64,000 bases of DNA from NCBI GenBank assembly GCA_033239005.1, contig BSQZ01000009.1, positions 8,423,252 through 8,487,251 on the forward strand. The letters run 5' to 3'. Positions 36,080 to 48,755 of this stretch are shown piece by piece. The stretch is from Lamellibrachia satsuma. Its lineage: Eukaryota > Annelida > Polychaeta > Sabellida > Siboglinidae. The notes beneath the pieces are model-generated. The model saw only the letters and a program-made list of their open reading frames with translations, did no database searches and was not told the origin of the DNA. How positions within the stretch are numbered: position 1 is the first letter of the stretch; each line of letters starts with the position of its first letter. A program made the position numbers and the translations under genes.

Positions 36080-36320
36080 GTGTTGATGTCGAGCAGAGGC
36101 AGCTATCCACACAGACAAAGAAGATATGGCGGAACTGGTATTATGCAGCATACTTTGTCTTTGTCTTTGTCTTTGTACCATTCCAACAACAGTTCTGGGA
36201 AGGGAGAGTTGATGTCAAGCAGGTGCAGCTATCCACACAGACAACGAAGCCATGGTGGCGCTGGAATTGCAAAGTATACTTTGGCCTTTGCCTTTCCAAC
36301 AGGAGAATTCTGGTCAAATT
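36080..36320 (+). repeat. Tandem duplication of about 120 bp
   Basis: GTTGATGTCGAGCAGAGGCA-GCTATCCACACAGACAA recurs as GTTGATGTCAAGCAGGTGCA-GCTATCCACACAGACAA about 125 bp later, each followed by GCGG/GCGC-TGG-ATT, a CTTTGTCTTTG/CCTTTGCC tract and TTCCAACA. 36321-38200 otherwise shows only a 26-bp direct repeat at 37408-37459 (TTAATACACTCGGCTTAGCT...). Confidence 0.75.
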
Positions 36321-38219
36321 GGTCTCGTCGTCATTGTTTGTGAGGAATGACTTCCTCCTTCTGGCAAGGACCTTTTACCGAGTATGCATATGACGGTCCC
36401 CGCTGTCTCCACTCAGTCGACGTAATTGAATTGTTTTTGTAAGAATCGGCGATAAAATAAAAAAAAACAGGCCATCTATGATCTTAATTTCAAAAGGCTT
36501 GATAACATTTTATAAATCAATCAGCAGTGCCTGTAGATCTGTCTTGGCACGTATAACCTCTGATTGTGTGCCGCATCTTCGGAACCCTCAATCCCAACAT
36601 TTCTAATGTGGATTCTCTTAGCTTGCTCTCGAATGTCTTGTCAAACACAATCCTATGTAAGCTGGATAGGTTGTTGAAAATATATATTATGTAAACTGCT
36701 AGTTAACCACATCGTCATGTGGGATGCGAGCACACATTCCTCACAATGGCAGGCATGTCAGTGTCATCCAAAAATTTGAATTTGTGCTCGCGTCCCTCAC
36801 GATGACGTGATTTTCAGCTAATGACATTGTTTATATTAAGCCATAAAAATTACAGGAAAGCTGCAATTCTCAGTTGGCAAACACCTGTATTTTTGAAAAC
36901 CATTATGACTGAAATTCATTAGGTGGGTGGATTTCCTCTATCCGGCCTATGGACTAAAATGTGGAGTCATTTTTATATTAAAGTTCTGGAATGATGTCAT
37001 AATGCCGACATAAATGTATGAGTAATTACAATATACCTTTAACACAGTTGGGAAGAGTATTCATATACATTTCCATTGATATATAATTTGTTATAAGTAG
37101 GCAGATTATTGTTGATAAAATGCATTGCTATATGTCCTTACCCCCGTTGCTTCAAGCTTTGTTAATGGCACTAGTTTTAATAGACAAACAAAATCACACG
37201 AATTGTGCCATTCCTACGTGGCAAACGAATGATTTTCACTTGTGTATGCCATAATCTTCCTAAAACATTGGCGTAAATTCCCTAGTGAAGGCGTTCCCTA
37301 TTCTGGTTAACGGACCAGTGGGCTTGACCGAAGAATGAATTCCAGATAAGATATCATGGGATAGCATGTGAGTACGAGAATAGATTCTACACAGCGTGAT
37401 CTTCATTTTAATACACTCGGCTTAGCTATCTCCTTAATACACTCGGCTTAGCTATCTCCTTTTGCACATCACAATATATTTTGTGAAGCTACATATATGT
37501 TAGCATTTGATTGCACCACGTAAACCAGATCCATTCTCCTAGAACGGGTACAGTGGACGCAGAATTGCCTTACCTGGGCGGCGATAAACTGGATGTTTCA
37601 CACGTTTCACCAAACAGCGAATTCATAAACAATATTTAACGTGGGTGCAATTATTTTTGTGTAGCCATAGTCTCAGTTTGTGTCTCCTTGCAATCTCTCT
37701 AGCCACTTCGAGTCCACCGTCTGTCCAGTGCCTGATGTTGTCAATCTACCCCATTTTCATACCATGTTTCGAAAGGCACATCTATTAACCTTAGCGATAT
37801 GATTGCTCTCTTCTGCAGATGTAAACGATGTCAGAGGAAATAGGCTGACAATGTCAACTACATTTGGCTAAATTGCACTGCAAATTCCCATATCTTACAC
37901 GGTGGCTTCCAGCGTTGTTGGATAATGGTGATGACCCTGTCAATATTAAACTCGATTTGTAGCCGCCTGCTAGCCTTCCGCTTCAATGCTGGTCTAGCCT
38001 CTCTTACCCGACACAGACACGCCACAGCAGAATCAGAAGTAAATTTATTTGATCCGAACTGTACACGCATTCAATAATACTATATCAGTAACCCGCTTGT
38101 CTTCTTCTTCGACCACGACGGACAGCCGATGATAATGTGTATATAGACATTGTGTGAAAGTGGGATCTAGCGAAATTCAAATACCAGCAACTCACCGCTC
38201 GCTAGCAGCATACAAGGGC

Positions 38220-38420
38220 TATCAGACTTGAGCTGGGGTTACTCGAGGCGATGCCGTCGCAAGCAACCTGATCGCCCCGTGTAAACCTCATCGCCCCGTG
38301 TAAACAGTACAAAGCTGCGATGTGGCATCGCTGGCGATGAGTCGCAGCGACGTCGCTTGCAATAGAACCGTTCCTATTTTTAAGGCGACGTCGCCTCGTC
38401 GCATCTAACTTGTCCAATCA
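38220..38420. mobile_element. Probable terminal region of a Harbinger/ISL2EU-like element
   Basis: The sequence is dense in inverted GCGATG-CGTCGC words: CGAGGCGATGCCGTCGCAAG, GCTGGCGATGAGTCGCAGCG and AAGGCGACGTCGCCTCGTCG. Two copies of ATCGCCCCGTGTAAAC stand side by side. It lies just before an exon for a MADF-type DNA-binding domain, an arrangement known from PIF/Harbinger-like elements. The ends and target-site duplication are not resolved. Confidence 0.4.
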
Positions 38421-38499
38421 CAGCCAACACATGTGACACTTCTTAAGAAAATGACGTTGTCTAAAAATCAGATAGGTTGACAGACGACGAAAATTGTGT

Positions 38500-38637
38500 G
38501 TTAAAATTTGCTTTTCCACGAGAATGACTGTTTGTGGAATGTGACATCAGCCAATTACCAAAACAAGGAGCACCGCCAGACAACGTGGCGGGCCATGTCC
38601 GCAGAGTTACAGCCCATATGTGGGAAGACACTGAGTG
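38500..38637 (+). pseudogene. Exon encoding the N-terminal half of a MADF domain
   Basis: The frame reads CLWNVTSANYQNKEHRQTTW then RAMSAELQP, matching the MADF/Myb-SANT-like signature (LWD-x-S-x-x-Y-x-N-K-x-x-R-x-x-x-W-x-x-I-x-x-E). A donor GAGTG|GTATGT at 38638 ends the exon. No following exon was identified downstream, so this is likely a remnant of a transposon-encoded DNA-binding protein. Confidence 0.55.
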
Positions 38638-39189
38638 GTATGTATCGATTAAAATTATCGAAGCGAGCGCTACTTGTTATATCGCCCATTTGTAGTTTTG
38701 GCAATAATTATTATATATTCATAAAACATAATTATTTCATATTGACACCATGCACACAATTCTAGTACATAACATGTCGTTAATAACAAAAGATCACAGA
38801 AGATGATACTGATCGTAGACAAACAAAGCTATGAAATCAAGATACTTCACTTTCACATTCAAAGAAATGTGAGTTGGACTAGAACTATCTCAGCTATAAA
38901 AAAAACTACATGTCGTAATAAACAATTGATTTATGCTCAAGGTGACAGCTCACGAGCGTAATGGAACCATTTATAATACGGCAAAAGGTCGTAAATTATA
39001 TGTATCAAGTGTTCAGAAAAAAGATCAAACTGTAGTGTATTCATTCTAATGCGCGGGACTAAGAAATCTTTGATTAAAATGCCATAAAGTTTTTTTTTTA
39101 CATATATTTTAATAGTTTCTTCGGTTTGCAAGCACATTATTTAGAGTCATAAATGTACATCACCCATTCATTTATCATTAAAAGTAATT

Positions 39190-39720
39190 TAAAGGTGTTT
39201 AATCAATTCGATTTTTTGCTAGTCTCATTTCAAATAAATTTTGCAAAAAATCAAGCCTACCTAGTATCCACTGCAACATGCTAGCTCGTGTTTGCAACGT
39301 TTGTATGCAGTTTTTTTGTGAAATTATCAGACAAACTATTAAATTAGTTAATGCTTGTTCAAACATTAATTGAAACGAAAGTAGAATTGCTGAAAAATCA
39401 CGATTTTCTTCCTTGGTGAAATTTCGTAACTTTGTTATGTGATCGGCGAGAGGATGGAAGTCTCACCCATGATCAACATTGACCCACAAAGTGTTTACCA
39501 TTTTAGTTATCCACTATTTCGATCCTTACCAGATCTAACGACTAAAGTCAACTCTTTCGATGATTTGAACAAAAAATATATATTTTTTATTAAATCGACT
39601 GCGAATGTTACATAGACTATTCACACACTACATATTTAGACACCAATAAACCGGATTTGTGATAGGGTAATCGAGGAAACAGTTTTATTTAATGCAATTA
39701 ATTAGTCAATATTGGCTAAG
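39190..39720 (+). repeat. Inverted-duplicate partner of 57770-58280
   Basis: Read forward here and as reverse complement at 57770-58280: CAAGCCTACCTAGTATCCAC, ACATGCTAGCTCGT, AAACATTAATTGAA, TTGGTGAAATTTCGTAA, GATGGAAGTCTCACCCATGA, CCTTACCAGATCTAAC, TCGATGATTTGAACAA, ATTCACACACTACATATTTA and ACCGGATTTGTGATAGG. Identity is about 75-80% over about 500 bp. There is no open reading frame. 38650-39189 and 39721-40334 show nothing recognisable. Confidence 0.85.
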
Positions 39721-40334
39721 TAGCGGCTTAGATATACAAACTCAACAGACCAACACATTTCAATATAATACCATAGTTTTCATGATTATGAAGATATCTG
39801 TACAAAGATTTTCAGCACATTTAAATCTATATCTCAGTTCTATAACATAAATTGCCAGGTTAATAAAAATGTCATGAATGTTTCAGACAGTGTTTCTATC
39901 TTCAGTATTCTCACGCTCAGTGCAAGTACTTGTGTGTGTAATATTATTTGCCAGTGCCATCCAAAAGGTGATGTACCTTCCTTGATGCTTGTAGGGCTGG
40001 AGATGAGTGCCTTGATCACGGTTTCATCTCCATCACATCTGACTCACTGATTTCTTCAGTATAAATTACCAATGTTACATCAAGGATGCATTGTGTATTG
40101 TTGTTAGGCAGTACTTAGTATATAAAAAAGAGTGTCACTTAATGAACATTGAGTGATGATGATACATATTTACATGTAGTGTATTATGAGGCGGTGTATT
40201 TAGTTTTAAGGCCTTTGTATGTTCACTGCACATAAAAAAAGTTATATAAAAAATTATTCATGTCGAAAATATAAATTTTGTTGTTCATATTGCAGTGGCA
40301 TCCTTTCAAAAATGTCTTTGTAGTCCGATAAATG

Positions 40335-41560
40335 TAAGTATTGAACTAGGGTGATAAATGGTTATGATGATTATGAGGAAGAAAATTAAGACAATTAAGC
40401 GGTCTTAGTGATGATGATGAGGGTGACGAAGATGATGACAATGAGGGTGATCATTATTACGATTATGAGGACGAAGACAATGACACCTTCAGCCTCATCA
40501 TTCTACTCCTCCTCATCATCGTCATCACCATCCTTATGTTCACCCTTGTAAGGGATCAATTAAGGGATCATCTCAAACAATTATTTAAGGGATCATTAAA
40601 AATGCTTAATAACTGATCATCATTTGATCAAATTAATGGGTCATATCAAACAAGTTAGGGGAAATCTCAAAATGCAATTATATTAGAAACTTAAGTTTAA
40701 CCGCAAAAATAATAAAATAAGGGACCAGCTGAAACAATTAAGGGGTTTATCTAAAAAAAATTAAGTTAAGGGTAATTTCAGTCAACTAAAATGTTCATCT
40801 AAACGATTAAAGGGCACCCAAAGGATTTTAAAATATGACAACAATGAAGGGATTTTATCAAAAACAAGTTAAAGGATAATTTAAAAAGGTCTCATTAAGG
40901 GTCATTTAATAGTAAACTAGCTGACCATCTCAAAACATTATGGGGTCAAGTCAAGTGGTCGTCTCGAAAAAAAGTTAAATAAATTAAGGGGTTATCTCAT
41001 AAAATGAATGAGTCTTCTCAAAAAATTCAGGGATCATATTAAAAGTATAACTAGGCAATACAAATGAATCAGCTGATCGTCTCTATAAATTAAGGGAGCA
41101 TTTCATAAAATAATGGGGTCTTCCCAAACCAGGTAAAGGATCATTAAAGAAAGCAGGGATCATTTTAAAAACGTATCTAGCTGATCGTTATGAAATGAAG
41201 CAGTCACTTCATATAATTAAGGGAAATCTGAACATGTAAGGATTAATAGCAAAACACAAAATTAAGGGGTCATCAAACAAATTATGGGGTCACATCGAAA
41301 ATGTAAGGGATTATCTAAAATAAATTAAATGGATTTTAAATTAAGGAATCATTTAAAAAAGTAAGGGTCATTTAAAAAAGTAACTAACTCATCATTTGAA
41401 AAAGTTAAAGGGTCATCTCATAGAATTAATGGTTTATCTCAAAATAAAATATAAGGAGTCGTATCAAAAGACAAACTTAAGGGGCCATCAAAACATTAAG
41501 AAATCATCTAAAAAATTTAATAAAAGGGTCATCTAAAAAATCAGCCTCTTTTTGTATGTT
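40335..41560 (+). repeat. Left terminal inverted repeat, internally repetitive
   Basis: The outer part is a GATGAn-rich tract (ACAATTAAGCGGTCTTAGTG, GGTGATCATTATTACGATTA). The inner part consists of degenerate units around AAGGGGTCATCTCAAAA, about 35 bp apart. Its reverse complement is at 46485-47520. A block of about 200 bp present on the right (47115-47320) is missing on the left. Confidence 0.85.
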
Positions 41561-41962
41561 TTGAGGTGATCGCTTTTTAATTTAAAGACACCCTTCAGTT
41601 TTGGGATTACCTCTTAATGTCGTAAATTTTAAATGTACCCCTAAATTTTATATGTTGAGTTGCTCGCTTAGTTATTTAGATAACCCCCTATAATAGCAAC
41701 TAAAATACATTTATATTTACTACATATAATCAGTACGTGTGTGAGCTGTTGATTCAGATTAAATGTCTTAACTATTTTTCTTGCATAATTCATGAGCAAA
41801 CACAGGAGACGGCCTTCTTATATTTATGTTCTTTCAATACATAGTAATAAAATATAATTATGATATGTATATGTTGCGGAGTTATGCAACCGAGCACTGG
41901 CAGCGTGCAGGTGGAGAAGAGAAGAATGGTCACGTCGTTTTGCGGTTGTGTTCTAGTAAGAG

Positions 41963-42181
41963 GTCCGCGTTTACTGCCGATGTACTCAGACGTCCGCGCT
42001 TAATGCCGTTGTACTCAGACGTCCGCGTTTACTGCCGTTGTACTCAGACGTCCGCGCTTAGACATGGAAACACGCGGGAACGCGTTCGGCACCAACACGT
42101 GATCGCGGAAAGACACCGAAACGGACCGCGGGAACAGGTACACGTGATCTCGGAAACGCGGGAACGCCTTTGTATATAAAG
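41963..42181 (+). promoter_or_regulatory. Promoter of the Ginger-like integrase gene
   Basis: A GC-rich island within AT-rich sequence. Four starts of a 29-bp repeat (GTCCGCGTTTACTGCCGTTG...) lie at 41963, 41992, 42021 and 42050. Three GCGGGAAC boxes and two ACACGTGATC boxes follow, then a TATA box TATATAAAG at 42173-42181. Transcription would start near 42203. Confidence 0.6.
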
Positions 42182-42202
42182 ATGGAGGCGAGCAAAATCA
42201 AT

Positions 42203-42446
<244 letters not shown>

Positions 42447-43190
42447 GTGAGTAAGATGGAACAACGTGTCTTGTTAATTTGTCATTATTTTGTTCGCATT
42501 GTTAAGATAAATTATATTTTCATTTGAACGTTATTAAGCGATATATAGGCAAACAGTTATTTCATCCGTCAACAGCGTGGTATATAAACACGTCTTGCGA
42601 CAATACTCTTTTTTCGATAGCGGTTGGATATGTGATTTTCAATCTCATTTGAGTAAGATGGCGCAACGCGTCACGCTAATTGACGGATCCATCACAATGT
42701 TTGTCCGCATTGTGGCGCTTCTAGCTCTTTTGTTTGCCTGGTAACATGTATTTTGTTCAAAAATGAGTTGCTGCCTGTTTACATAAATAAAAGCTCTTGG
42801 CTCCCGATCTAAAATGCGGCAGTAAATTATACTTAACTGTATTTGACATTTTGTATCATGTTGGTGTAAAATAAATATTTACATGTTCATTACTGGTGCC
42901 CATCCCAATCCAGTTACATATTCCACTACAACAATGGTACAAACGTACACATTCGTCATTATACATACTTTTACACAACACTATAACATAAACATATCTA
43001 CAAACACGCATAAATACAGCATATTCCCGAACAAGCAAACATTATACATGGAACCCCCCCGATCCAGTTATGTAGTTTAAAGCTAATATTAATTTTTTTG
43101 TCAATTAATTATGTTCTTATTTGTACGTTCACAATTCTATTATATTATCTAAATAATATTTATTTTTATTTGCAGTGTCGCTCCCTTACC

Positions 43191-44516
43191 ATGAAGATAC
43201 ATCTCATTTTGACACTAATCCCTGTGTGGTTTGGCTTGGTTTGTGGAACTGGAATGCGATGTATGGATGACGTCACATATAGCGTCATTGTTAGCATGCT
43301 TAAAGGAGAATTCCTGATACCAGTTTGTGAACGAACAAGGGAACAGCGGTCGGCCATCGTGCGGTTTTGGCGAAACCGAGACATATACAGCCTCGACGTT
43401 GATGGACAGTCACTGCTATGTGATGGCAAGATTGTTCTACGTGCCAGTCACATAGGGAAGGTTGTTCAAGAAGGCTTCCGGAAGACAAAAGGTGCCGGCT
43501 CTAGAAAAATGAAGAGACGTCTGGCTGAGGTTTATTCAGGCCTCAGTGAAAAGACAGTGCGAGGTACCTTGGAAAAATCACGGAAGTACCAGCTCATGAA
43601 GCCAAAGTTCAGGAATAAGGCAGCCCAGCACCCAGTCAGAGCTCGGGAAGTTCAAACACGACATCAAATTGATCTAATTGATATGACACAATGGGAGGTG
43701 GAATACAAGGACGTCAAATACAAATACGTATTATCACTCTTGGACGTGTTTAGCCGCCATGTCTGGTTGAAACCACTGCAGAGGAAAAGCAGCGCAATAA
43801 TCGCGAAAGAACTCCTAAGCATTTACTTGGAACATGGCTCACCAAAGGTGTTGCAGCATGACCGTGGCACCGAATTTGGCGGTGCGGTAAATATATTGAT
43901 GAAACGACTGCAAGCCAGAGTCATCAGGAGCAGTCCGTACCATCCACAAAGCCAAGGCAAAATCGAAAGGATGCACAGGCAGTTTAGACAAAAAATTGCA
44001 TATGACCTGCTACGTTTTAAGACAAAGGGGGTTAATTGGGTCCGCGAGCTACCGTTATATGAAGCCATCCTCAACGAGGATCCGAAAGAAGAACTGGGCT
44101 GGAAGAGTCCGTTTGAGATATATTACGGACGCAAAAGCAACAGAGTGGTTTGTCCTTTGTTGGACAATAGTTTGCCAGTGCCGACCGAAACCATCACCGC
44201 CGCTGATGATGTAAACTATTCCCCGCAGCCCGACGACTTGAACCAGTTTAAGAAAAGGAGGGAACAATTTCGAGACGCTGCCCGAAAGGCAAATGAAAGA
44301 TGTATGAATAGAATGATTAACAGGGATTGGAGCCGTAATCCCCCATCGATTTACAACATACATGACAGAGTGTTACTCAAATATAAAGACTCTCACCACA
44401 AAGTTCCAAAAAAATATCATGTCTTAAAAGGCAAAGTTCTTAAGCGCAATCTTCGCTTATCAAGATATAAACTTCTGTTCACCCCACCACACAGTCACGT
44501 AGCAGTAGCTAAATAG
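43191..44516 (+). CDS. Gypsy/Ginger-type DDE integrase (transposase)
   Basis: The 441-residue product would cut and join transposon ends in the nucleus. Visible order: an N-terminal region (residues about 22-100) with FWRNRDIYSLDVDGQ and KVVQEGF; a basic RKMKRRLAEVYSGLSEK linker (zinc-finger-like region without an obvious HHCC); the rve core with Asp161 (HQIDLIDM), Asp224 (QHDRGTEF) and Glu259 (SQGKIERMHR), that is DD34E by my count; then KSPFEIYYGR and a basic C-terminal region with RVLLKYKDSHHKVPKKY. All three catalytic residues are present. The ATG at 43191 is the first after the splice acceptor; Met22 is an alternative. The frame ends at TAG 44514-44516 and continues without shift into the OTU region. 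It resembles vertebrate KRBA2-like integrases. Activity is uncertain because the downstream part is broken. Confidence 0.85.
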   Translation: MKIHLILTLIPVWFGLVCGTGMRCMDDVTYSVIVSMLKGEFLIPVCERTREQRSAIVRFWRNRDIYSLDVDGQSLLCDGKIVLRASHIGKVVQEGFRKTKGAGSRKMKRRLAEVYSGLSEKTVRGTLEKSRKYQLMKPKFRNKAAQHPVRAREVQTRHQIDLIDMTQWEVEYKDVKYKYVLSLLDVFSRHVWLKPLQRKSSAIIAKELLSIYLEHGSPKVLQHDRGTEFGGAVNILMKRLQARVIRSSPYHPQSQGKIERMHRQFRQKIAYDLLRFKTKGVNWVRELPLYEAILNEDPKEELGWKSPFEIYYGRKSNRVVCPLLDNSLPVPTETITAADDVNYSPQPDDLNQFKKRREQFRDAARKANERCMNRMINRDWSRNPPSIYNIHDRVLLKYKDSHHKVPKKYHVLKGKVLKRNLRLSRYKLLFTPPHSHVAVAK

Positions 44517-45588
44517 TTTTGTGTGAACGACATCACGAGCGTGACTCAGGACATTGAAAGAAGACGTACGAAGAAACACACTGTACAGTACAACACACAA
44601 ACCAAAAACAAATACTACATTCCATATACTCGAGAAGATAGACTAGCTTCATTTCAGTCTGCTGGGTTCGCCGTACGTTTGGACCCGACCCCCAATGGGA
44701 ATTGCCAATTTGCAGCAATTGCGGACCAGTTACAGGGAGTTGGCATTCTGCGGTCGGCGCAAACTTCCAGACAAGACATTACACACGATCTTCGGGCACA
44801 TTCTTTCGCGTCAGATGGAACACCTCTTAAAAATGTCGTTGACAACAACAACCTTGACAATTACTTGACAAACATGGAACATTATGGAACATTTGGCGAT
44901 CATATCACACTGCAAAGAGCATCAGAATTATACAACGTTCAGTTCGTTGTTTTGTCAACATTGGGCAGATGTGCAACTAGAATTATATCACCAACTGGCC
45001 ATTTCGCAGACGGTTTTGCCAACACTTGTCCTTGGGCACATAGCGGAGGAACAAGGTGAACATTATGTAAGTCTACAGGGCAACGTTGGCAACTATATAC
45101 ATGTGCTTCAGCAAGACGCCGCTGATGACTGCAGTTCTGACAGCTATTTTCATGAACAGTTGCCAGTGCCTGAACATGAACATGACGCCGCTTATGACAA
45201 ACATTCTGACAGTTGTTTTCATGAAAACTTTCAAACGTATGTGTTACCAAATGAGATAATCGAAGAAATTATCAAACAGACTCTTGTTGTGGACATGAGC
45301 ATGCTGGGTACGTTTAACAGAGTATCAAAACTGGTCAGGGATCTGACATCTCAATTTTACCCACATATACATATGGCTCAATCATTATCAGAAGTGTGCA
45401 AATTGTCAGAAACTGGTGAATCGCACATAAGCGTAAGAAGATTAGTTCGTAATGCTGGTAGAGGCAGCGGTGTAGCTATGAGGATAAGAGAAATGTTCGC
45501 GAAGAAGACCGGGTGGTTTAATTCTTGGCTCGTACTCAGTAAGCTACCGTATGGACGTCACGCTGTTACTGATATATACTGGAAGTAA
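44517..45588 (+). pseudogene. OTU cysteine protease region plus F-box-like C-terminus, frame-broken
   Basis: In the frame of the integrase, directly after its TAG, the sequence encodes an OTU (ovarian tumour) deubiquitinase-like domain: LDPTPNGNCQFAAIADQL carries the catalytic Asp and Cys. The frame ends at 45059, but the +1-shifted frame (open 44884-45588) continues the domain with LVLGHIAEEQGEHYVSL, whose His is the OTU catalytic His. The switch must lie between about 44985 and 45015. Further on, VLPNEIIEEIIKQTL...FNRVSKLVRDL (about 45240-45345) looks like an F-box, and the end reads WFNSWLVLSKLPYGRHAVTD before TAA. Either a single ancestral integrase-OTU-F-box protein has acquired a stop and a frameshift, or recoding is used. 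The F-box call is by motif resemblance only. Confidence 0.75.
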
Positions 45589-45810
45589 TATACTCAGGAA
45601 AAGATCATGTGTTGTTCGTGCGATGTTTATTACAACTTGTAATTTCTATGTTGTGTTTATGTTAGTAATTATTACCGTGAGCAACAGTTAGTCAACAATG
45701 ACAAGTTGATTTTGTTAAAAGTAATTTAACTTTTAAACGTGTTGACGGTTTTCCATGAATAGTAGTATTACACCAAGGTAAATTGAACCACATAGTTAAG
45801 TATATACTCA

Positions 45811-46147
<337 letters not shown>

Positions 46148-46298
46148 ATACACATTAAGTGGTCAAAAACGTATGCATTATTCTTAACAAATAAAATCAA
46201 TGATTTTCTTTCGGGATGTTACTCCTTAATTTTATATTTTGCTTGCTTATCCCTTAAATGGAAACACATCTTTTAGGGTTATGCACCTAAAAGAATGA

Positions 46299-46420
46299 AT
46301 ACAAACTAACCATTTGTAACTACAATCAACAATATCACGCTAGTGGTTTATTAGGAAAGCTTGTTGGACACACAGCAACCATATTTCATGGGCAGCGCCA
46401 TTGTTGTCGATAAAACTACG
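46299..46420 (+). repeat. Dispersed repeat copy, related to 1108-1226
   Basis: See the copy at 1108. It lies about 65 bp inside the start of the right inverted repeat. Confidence 0.5.
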
Positions 46421-46484
46421 TAACAAGTTCCTGCTCTCACACTTCCGACATATGGCGCTTGTTCTTTTTAATTAATATTTACAT

Positions 46485-47520
46485 TTTTGAAATGACCCCT
46501 TACCTTTTTTAATAAACCCCTTCATTTTATGAGATGACCACTTAATATTTTGAGATGATACCTTAATGTGTTGAGACGATCAGCCAGTTCTTTTTAATCT
46601 GCACTTCTATTTTTTATTATTATTTAACTTTTTTGAAAAGACCCATTAATTTTATGAAATTACCCTTTAATTCATTTAACTTTTTCGAGACGACAACTTG
46701 ATTTTATGAGATGATCCCATAATGTTTTGAGATGATCAGCTAATTCATTATTAAATGACCCCTAAATGACTCCTTTTTAAATTATCCTTTAACTTGTATT
46801 TGATGAAATCCCTTAATTTTAGTCATCTTTTAAAATACTTTAGGTGCCCTTTAATCGTTTAGATGAATACTTTAGTTGACTGAAATTACCCTTAACTTTA
46901 ATTTTTGAGATAAATTCTTAATTGTTTCAGTTAATCCCTTATTGTATTATTTTTGCGATTAAACTTAAGTTACTAATATAATATCACATTGTATTTGAGA
47001 TTTCCCCTAAGTTGTTTGATATGACCCCTTAATTTAATCAAATAATGATCAGTTGTTAAGCATTTTTAATGATCCCTTAAATAATTGTTTGAAATGATCC
47101 CTTAATTGAGTGTAGATTACCTCTTTCATGTGTTGAGGTGACCCTTCTTAATCACCCCCCCCTCTTCCTTACCACTCTGTCTGACTCGGTCCGATTGTTC
47201 GCCAACATGTAGTTACTGCGGTGCGTTACCTGGGAGGTTATATGAACGGCATTCCATATGTCCTCCTAGAAAACATGCGGCTCACTCGTTCTGAGATTCA
47301 TTCCTTCCATGACTAGCCATTATAAGGGTGAACATGAGGATGATGAAGACGATGAGGAGGAGGAGTATGATGATGAGGCTGAAGGTGTCATTGTCTTCGT
47401 CCTCATAATCGTAATAATGATCACCCTCATTGTCATCATCTTCGTCATCATCATCACTAAGACCGCTTAATTGTCTTAATCTTCTTCCTCATCATCATCT
47501 GAACCATTTATCACCCTCAT
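46485..47520 (-). repeat. Right terminal inverted repeat
   Basis: This is the reverse complement of 40335-41560. Clear matches are AAGCATTTTTAATGATCCCTTAAATAATTG, here split by small differences, GTTGACTGAAATTACCCTTAA and GCGATTAAACTTAAGTT, then the GATGA-rich outer part with ATAATCGTAATAATGATCACCC. Confidence 0.85.
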
Positions 47521-47689
47521 CATCACCATCGTTATCATCATCTTCATCATTATCATCGTCACTAAGATGACCCCTTAATTGTCATCATCATCATAATTGT
47601 TTATTACCCTCATCATCACTTTCTACATCATCAGTATTAACATCATCATCATCACCATCATAATGATAATCATCACCATTTGTATTACA

Positions 47690-47870
47690 TTACCGGTCGA
47701 TTATTACATTACTGGTCGATTTATTACATTACCGGTCGATTATTACATTACCGGTCGATTTATTACATTACCGGTCGATTATTACATTACCGGTCGATTT
47801 ATTACATTACTGGTTGTACCAATCGACAGGTAATGTAATAAATCGACCGGTAATGTAATAACTCTACTGG
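47690..47870. repeat. ATTACATTACCGGTCGATT minisatellite, first array
   Basis: Units of 18-20 bp (TTATTACATTACCGGTCGA, with CTGG variants) occur about eight times, then three times in inverted orientation at 47815-47870 (CGACCGGTAATGTAATAA), so the array can fold back on itself. Confidence 0.9.
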
Positions 47871-48556
47871 TAATGTAATAAAAACAATGAAGATGACTAT
47901 GATGACGATTATGATGAGGACGATAAATGGTAATGATGATGAAGAATAGGAGGAGAAAAATTAAGGTAATTAAGTGTTTATCTTAGCGCTACCTTGGAGT
48001 TTATATGAACGGCATTCCATATGTCCTCCCAGAAAACATGCGGCTCACTCGTTCTGAGATTCCTATGTTAATCATACGTTTGTGAACGTCCAGTGGGTGT
48101 CAGCATGGCTAGCCGTTATAAGGGTGAACATAAGGATGATGATGACGATGAAGAGAAGGAGTAGGATGATGAGGCTGAATATGTCATTGTCTTCGTCCTC
48201 ATAATCGTAATAATGATCACCCTCATTGTCATCATCTTCGTCATCCTCATCATCATCACTAAGACAGCTTAATTGTCTTCATTTTCTTCTTCATAATCAT
48301 CATAACCATTTATCACCCTCGTCATCACCATCGTTATCGTTATCATCATCGTTATCATCATCGTCGTTATCATCATCATCATCATCATAATCTTTATCAT
48401 CATCGTCATAATCATCATCATCATTATCATCGTCACTAAGATGACCCCTTAACTGTCATCATCATCATAATCGTTTATCACCCTCATCATCACCTTCTAC
48501 ATCATCAGTATTAACATCATCATCATCATCACCATCATAATGATTATCATCATCAT

Positions 48557-48755
48557 TTTTATTACATTACTGGTCGATTTATTACATTACCGGTCGATTA
48601 TTACATTACCGGTCGATTTATTACATTACTGGTCGATTATTACATTACCGGTCGATTATTACATTACTGGTCGATTATTACATTACCGGTCGATTTATTA
48701 CATTACTGGTCGATTATTACATTACTGGTCGATTATTACATTACTGGTTGTAACA
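48557..48755. repeat. ATTACATTACCGGTCGATT minisatellite, second array
   Basis: About ten units of the same repeat, without the inverted end seen in the first array. 48790-50215 then shows only a small perfect hairpin at 49611-49661 (GTCTCAGACTC...GAGTCTGAGAC). Confidence 0.9.

Noticed and set aside
36700..36830. Imperfect inverted repeat around ATGCGAGCACA and TGTGCTCGCGT
   Set aside because: Short and poorly matched. No second copy or element structure was found.
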